A stretch of 7,928 bases of DNA, taken from contig JAHEMU010000113.1 of assembly GCA_024643485.1 (NCBI GenBank), positions 1 to 7,928 on the forward strand. The letters run 5' to 3'. Within the stretch, counting starts at the first letter, position 1. The number at the start of each line of letters is the position of its first letter. The position numbers and the translations under genes are program-made. This DNA is from Cytophagales bacterium. GTDB taxonomy: Bacteria; Bacteroidota; Bacteroidia; Cytophagales; Cyclobacteriaceae. Under the pieces are notes generated by a model. That model did not search any database and was not told the origin of the DNA. It saw nothing but the letters and a program-made list of their open reading frames with translations. Positions 6,032 through 7,928 of the stretch are shown piece by piece.

Positions 6032-6934
6032 ATGGATCAAGCTAAAATGAATGCTTTTTTGGATTCCTATCATCTAGTAATGATATGGGGATCCTTGGCT
6101 TTTGTAATCGTCGCTATATTAATTTATTTGTGGCATAATTTGAAAGTGCTGACTATTTCCGATTTTAAAGCGAAATACGATTACCTTAACGAAAATGAGA
6201 TTAAACATTTAAAATGGAGTTTTTACAGTTTAGCTGTAACTGTTTTTATGTTGGTAAACTTGTACGGACGAGGAATAGACTTTGATGAAGTTTGGTTTGG
6301 TGTTCGCTTGTTTATGTCTCTTGCGTTAGGTACCTTATTTGGATATGTATTTAATTTGATAATGAGATATTATTATCCTTCTAAATTAGATGCTAAACTT
6401 AAAAAATGGAGATTCACTCCTAGAATCAATCCTAAAACTGGCAATAAAATGCGATTGTTAAGTGAAGACGAAGAAGATGTTCACCTTGATGAAGGTATGC
6501 AAGCGGAAGAGGAAGCGTTTTCGATCGACTATGACGTTTGGATGGATGAAGAAACTGGTGATGTGAAAATTGAAAAATATCAAGGTCACCTACAGGCTCT
6601 ACAATGTAACAATTGTGGGTTCCATACCATGAAGGTTACTAAAGAAGAAATAGTTAAAGAACCAACTAAAACTGAAGATGGTGAATTAATTAAACATTAT
6701 TCTTGCGGCTATTGCGGGTCTATAAGAGCTACTAAATTTAATATTGCTGCTTTGGATCAACATTATGATCATATTGATATAAATAAAGTGAAATTTGATC
6801 ATAAACGTATCGTGAGCAGTGTTAAGATTGAAATTATGGCGTCTGATGGACATAAAAAAGTGTACTCCTTCCAGAGCGTTGAACTTGCGACTGCATTTTT
6901 AGATGAATTTGATTATGAGAAAATATTGGATTAA
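6032..6934 (+). CDS. Membrane protein with cytoplasmic zinc-ribbon-like domain, function unknown
   Basis: This 300-residue protein has three predicted membrane helices: about 14-35 (VMIWGSLAFVIVAILIYLW), 62-79 (SFYSLAVTVFMLVNLYG) and 88-113 (FGVRLFMSLALGTLFGYVF). A basic segment (118-143) and an acidic linker (145-178, EDEEDVHLDEG...) follow. Next comes a four-cysteine motif, C192-NN-C195 and C225-GY-C228, each pair followed by Gly, typical of a zinc ribbon. A mixed C-terminal domain (about 236-300) includes KVKFDHKRIVSSVKIEIMAS. Basic residues near the helices suggest the ribbon is cytoplasmic. I recognise no named family. The start at 6032 is used; Met6 (base 6047) is possible. The gene is apparently monocistronic, with its own terminator, and divergent from the small-gene pair. 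A role in protein-protein or nucleic-acid contact at the membrane is possible but unproven. Confidence 0.88.
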   Translation: MDQAKMNAFLDSYHLVMIWGSLAFVIVAILIYLWHNLKVLTISDFKAKYDYLNENEIKHLKWSFYSLAVTVFMLVNLYGRGIDFDEVWFGVRLFMSLALGTLFGYVFNLIMRYYYPSKLDAKLKKWRFTPRINPKTGNKMRLLSEDEEDVHLDEGMQAEEEAFSIDYDVWMDEETGDVKIEKYQGHLQALQCNNCGFHTMKVTKEEIVKEPTKTEDGELIKHYSCGYCGSIRATKFNIAALDQHYDHIDINKVKFDHKRIVSSVKIEIMASDGHKKVYSFQSVELATAFLDEFDYEKILD

Positions 6935-6956
6935 CCTAAATCCTTAACTGAATTAT

Positions 6957-6985
6957 AAAGGCTACCAAAAGGTGGCCTTTTTTTT
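6957..6985 (+). terminator. Rho-independent terminator after the zinc-ribbon membrane protein
   Basis: A 10-bp stem (6957-6966 with 6971-6980, one G-T pair) closes an AAAA loop and continues into Ts up to 6985, 23 bp after the stop codon. The loop-proximal GGTGGC matches the terminator at 5175-5207, suggesting a recurrent terminator design in this genome. Confidence 0.9.
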
Positions 6986-6988
6986 GCT
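6973..6988 (+). promoter_or_regulatory. Sigma-54-like sequence inside the terminator, upstream of prc
   Basis: TGGCCTTTTTTTTGCT has the GG and GC of a -24/-12 promoter at exact spacing and TTGCT at the -12 box. It is formed by the right arm and T-run of the terminator plus the following GCT, so it may be coincidence. If used, transcription would start near 6999, about 53 nt before the ATG at 7052. Confidence 0.2.
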
Positions 6989-7051
6989 TATTGTTTTTTT
7001 ATCAAATCTTTTATTCGTTTATTTCGTTACCTATTTTAAAATATTAGCATT

Positions 7052-7928
7052 ATGAGGAAGTTAGGTTTAATTGGTGTTCTGTGCACTTTATCTGTTGGGA
7101 TGTTATTTGCTCAAATTGTTCCGGATTCACTTCGTTTCACTATTAAAGATCATTACGCAAAAGAAACTATGGCGGTGGTGGGTTTGCTTCAAAACTATCA
7201 TTATCGTTCAATGGAGCTAAGTGACAGCCTTTCTGAAGTTATTTTAAATCAATATCTGGATGCCCTTGACCAATCTAGAATATATTTTTACCAATCTGAT
7301 ATTGAAATATTTAAAAATAAATATGGAAAGCAATTAGACAATCAACTCTACCAAGGAGATGTTACTGCCGCTTTTGCAATTTACAAGGTATTTGACACCC
7401 GGTTTAATGAAAGAATGGCATATGTTAAAGACCATTTGGTAAATACCACGTTCGATTTCTCAACGAATGAAACATATCAAACGGATCGATCTTTATTGCC
7501 TTGGCCTTCCTCAGAATCGGAAATGAATGATGTTTGGAGGAAAATGGTGAAAAGCCAATACCTAAATTTAAAACTTTCAAATAAACCCACTGAAGAGATA
7601 AATAAAATCATAACCGAAAGGTATTCTCGTTTGGAGAAATCTACACACCAATTGAGAGGTGGTGATGTTCTTCAATTTTACCTAAATGAAGTGGCAGAAT
7701 CTTTTGATCCTCATACTAATTACTTTTCACCTTCAACCTCAGAGCGATTTTTACAAGCCATGAGCCTGTCTCTAGAAGGTATTGGTGCAAGTCTTATTAC
7801 CGAAAATGATTATACCAAAGTAGCCGCTATTTTACCCGGTGGCCCCGCTTTTAAATCAAAGTTATTAAAAGCGAATGACCGGATTGTCGCTGTAGCTCAA
7901 GGTCAAGCTGAAGAGCCTTTTGTGGATG
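7052..7928 (+). CDS. prc: Prc/Tsp-type C-terminal processing peptidase (S41), N-terminal part
   Basis: The first 292 codons are present and the gene runs off the right edge. The product should be a periplasmic serine protease that cleaves proteins from their C-termini, using a Ser/Lys dyad located beyond the window. A signal peptide is clear: MRKLGLIGVL, hydrophobic core, cleavage probably after Ala20 before Gln21. Residues about 35-235 match the Prc N-terminal domain, with LSEVILNQYLDALDQSRIYF (60-79) and the conserved SFDPHTNYFSP (217-227). A PDZ domain starts at about 240, with carboxylate-binding loop LEGIGASL (241-248), ILPGGPAFKS (260-269) and LKANDRIVAV (272-281). Family members in this phylum are about 700 residues, so roughly 400 are missing, including the catalytic domain. 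The ATG at 7052 gives the complete signal peptide. No standard promoter was seen besides the sigma-54-like element. Confidence 0.92.
   Translation, partial: MRKLGLIGVLCTLSVGMLFAQIVPDSLRFTIKDHYAKETMAVVGLLQNYHYRSMELSDSLSEVILNQYLDALDQSRIYFYQSDIEIFKNKYGKQLDNQLYQGDVTAAFAIYKVFDTRFNERMAYVKDHLVNTTFDFSTNETYQTDRSLLPWPSSESEMNDVWRKMVKSQYLNLKLSNKPTEEINKIITERYSRLEKSTHQLRGGDVLQFYLNEVAESFDPHTNYFSPSTSERFLQAMSLSLEGIGASLITENDYTKVAAILPGGPAFKSKLLKANDRIVAVAQGQAEEPFVD

Noticed and set aside
5925..6050. 41-codon plus-strand frame (MSQIKGWTHSRK...) starting just after TAAATTTG and overlapping the start of the 6032 gene, a possible leader peptide.
   Set aside because: No ribosome binding site, out of frame with the downstream gene, and short frames are expected by chance; no attenuator-like residue run.

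Overview
The window is AT-rich and looks like a Bacteroidota chromosome, perhaps Cytophagales or a relative (order is a guess). Reasons: weak or absent Shine-Dalgarno sequences, an NtrC-type regulator/kinase pair of a kind common in that phylum, a lipoprotein with a Cys-Ser-Ser N-terminus, and terminators built as a GGTGGC hairpin followed by a T-run. No RNA genes, insertion sequences or CRISPR arrays were seen.

Layout. Bases 1-172 are an upstream control region. It holds three palindromes about 22 bp apart and, on the minus strand, a -24/-12 (sigma-54) promoter-like element pointing off the left edge. 173-1564 and 1561-2901 encode a sigma-54-dependent response regulator and its membrane histidine kinase, overlapping by ATGA. 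2902-3106 is a non-coding gap rich in inverted repeats. 3107-5149 encodes a 680-residue predicted lipoprotein; its middle is a long Asn/Thr/Ser repeat followed by two tandem Cys-His...His-x-x-His-Gly-Asp...Cys modules. A strong terminator (5175-5207) follows. Two small, coupled genes of unknown function read leftward (5717-5463 and 5463-5224). A 314-base, very AT-rich divergent intergenic region with two clear palindromic elements separates them from 6032-6934, a three-helix membrane protein with a four-cysteine zinc-ribbon-like domain. After a second terminator (6957-6985), a Prc/Tsp-type S41 peptidase begins at 7052 and runs off the right edge.

How it fits together. The best-supported regulatory unit is the two-component pair: the kinase should phosphorylate Asp65 of the regulator, which should then activate sigma-54 promoters. 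The palindrome array lies about 74, 96 and 118 bp upstream of the predicted start of the leftward sigma-54 promoter. That is the normal enhancer distance for NtrC-family activators, so the likely target is an unseen divergent gene, with possible autoregulation. The lipoprotein, zinc-ribbon membrane protein and Prc protease are all envelope-associated, but nothing here shows that they work together. The most unusual protein is the lipoprotein with its repeat and CH/HGD insertion.
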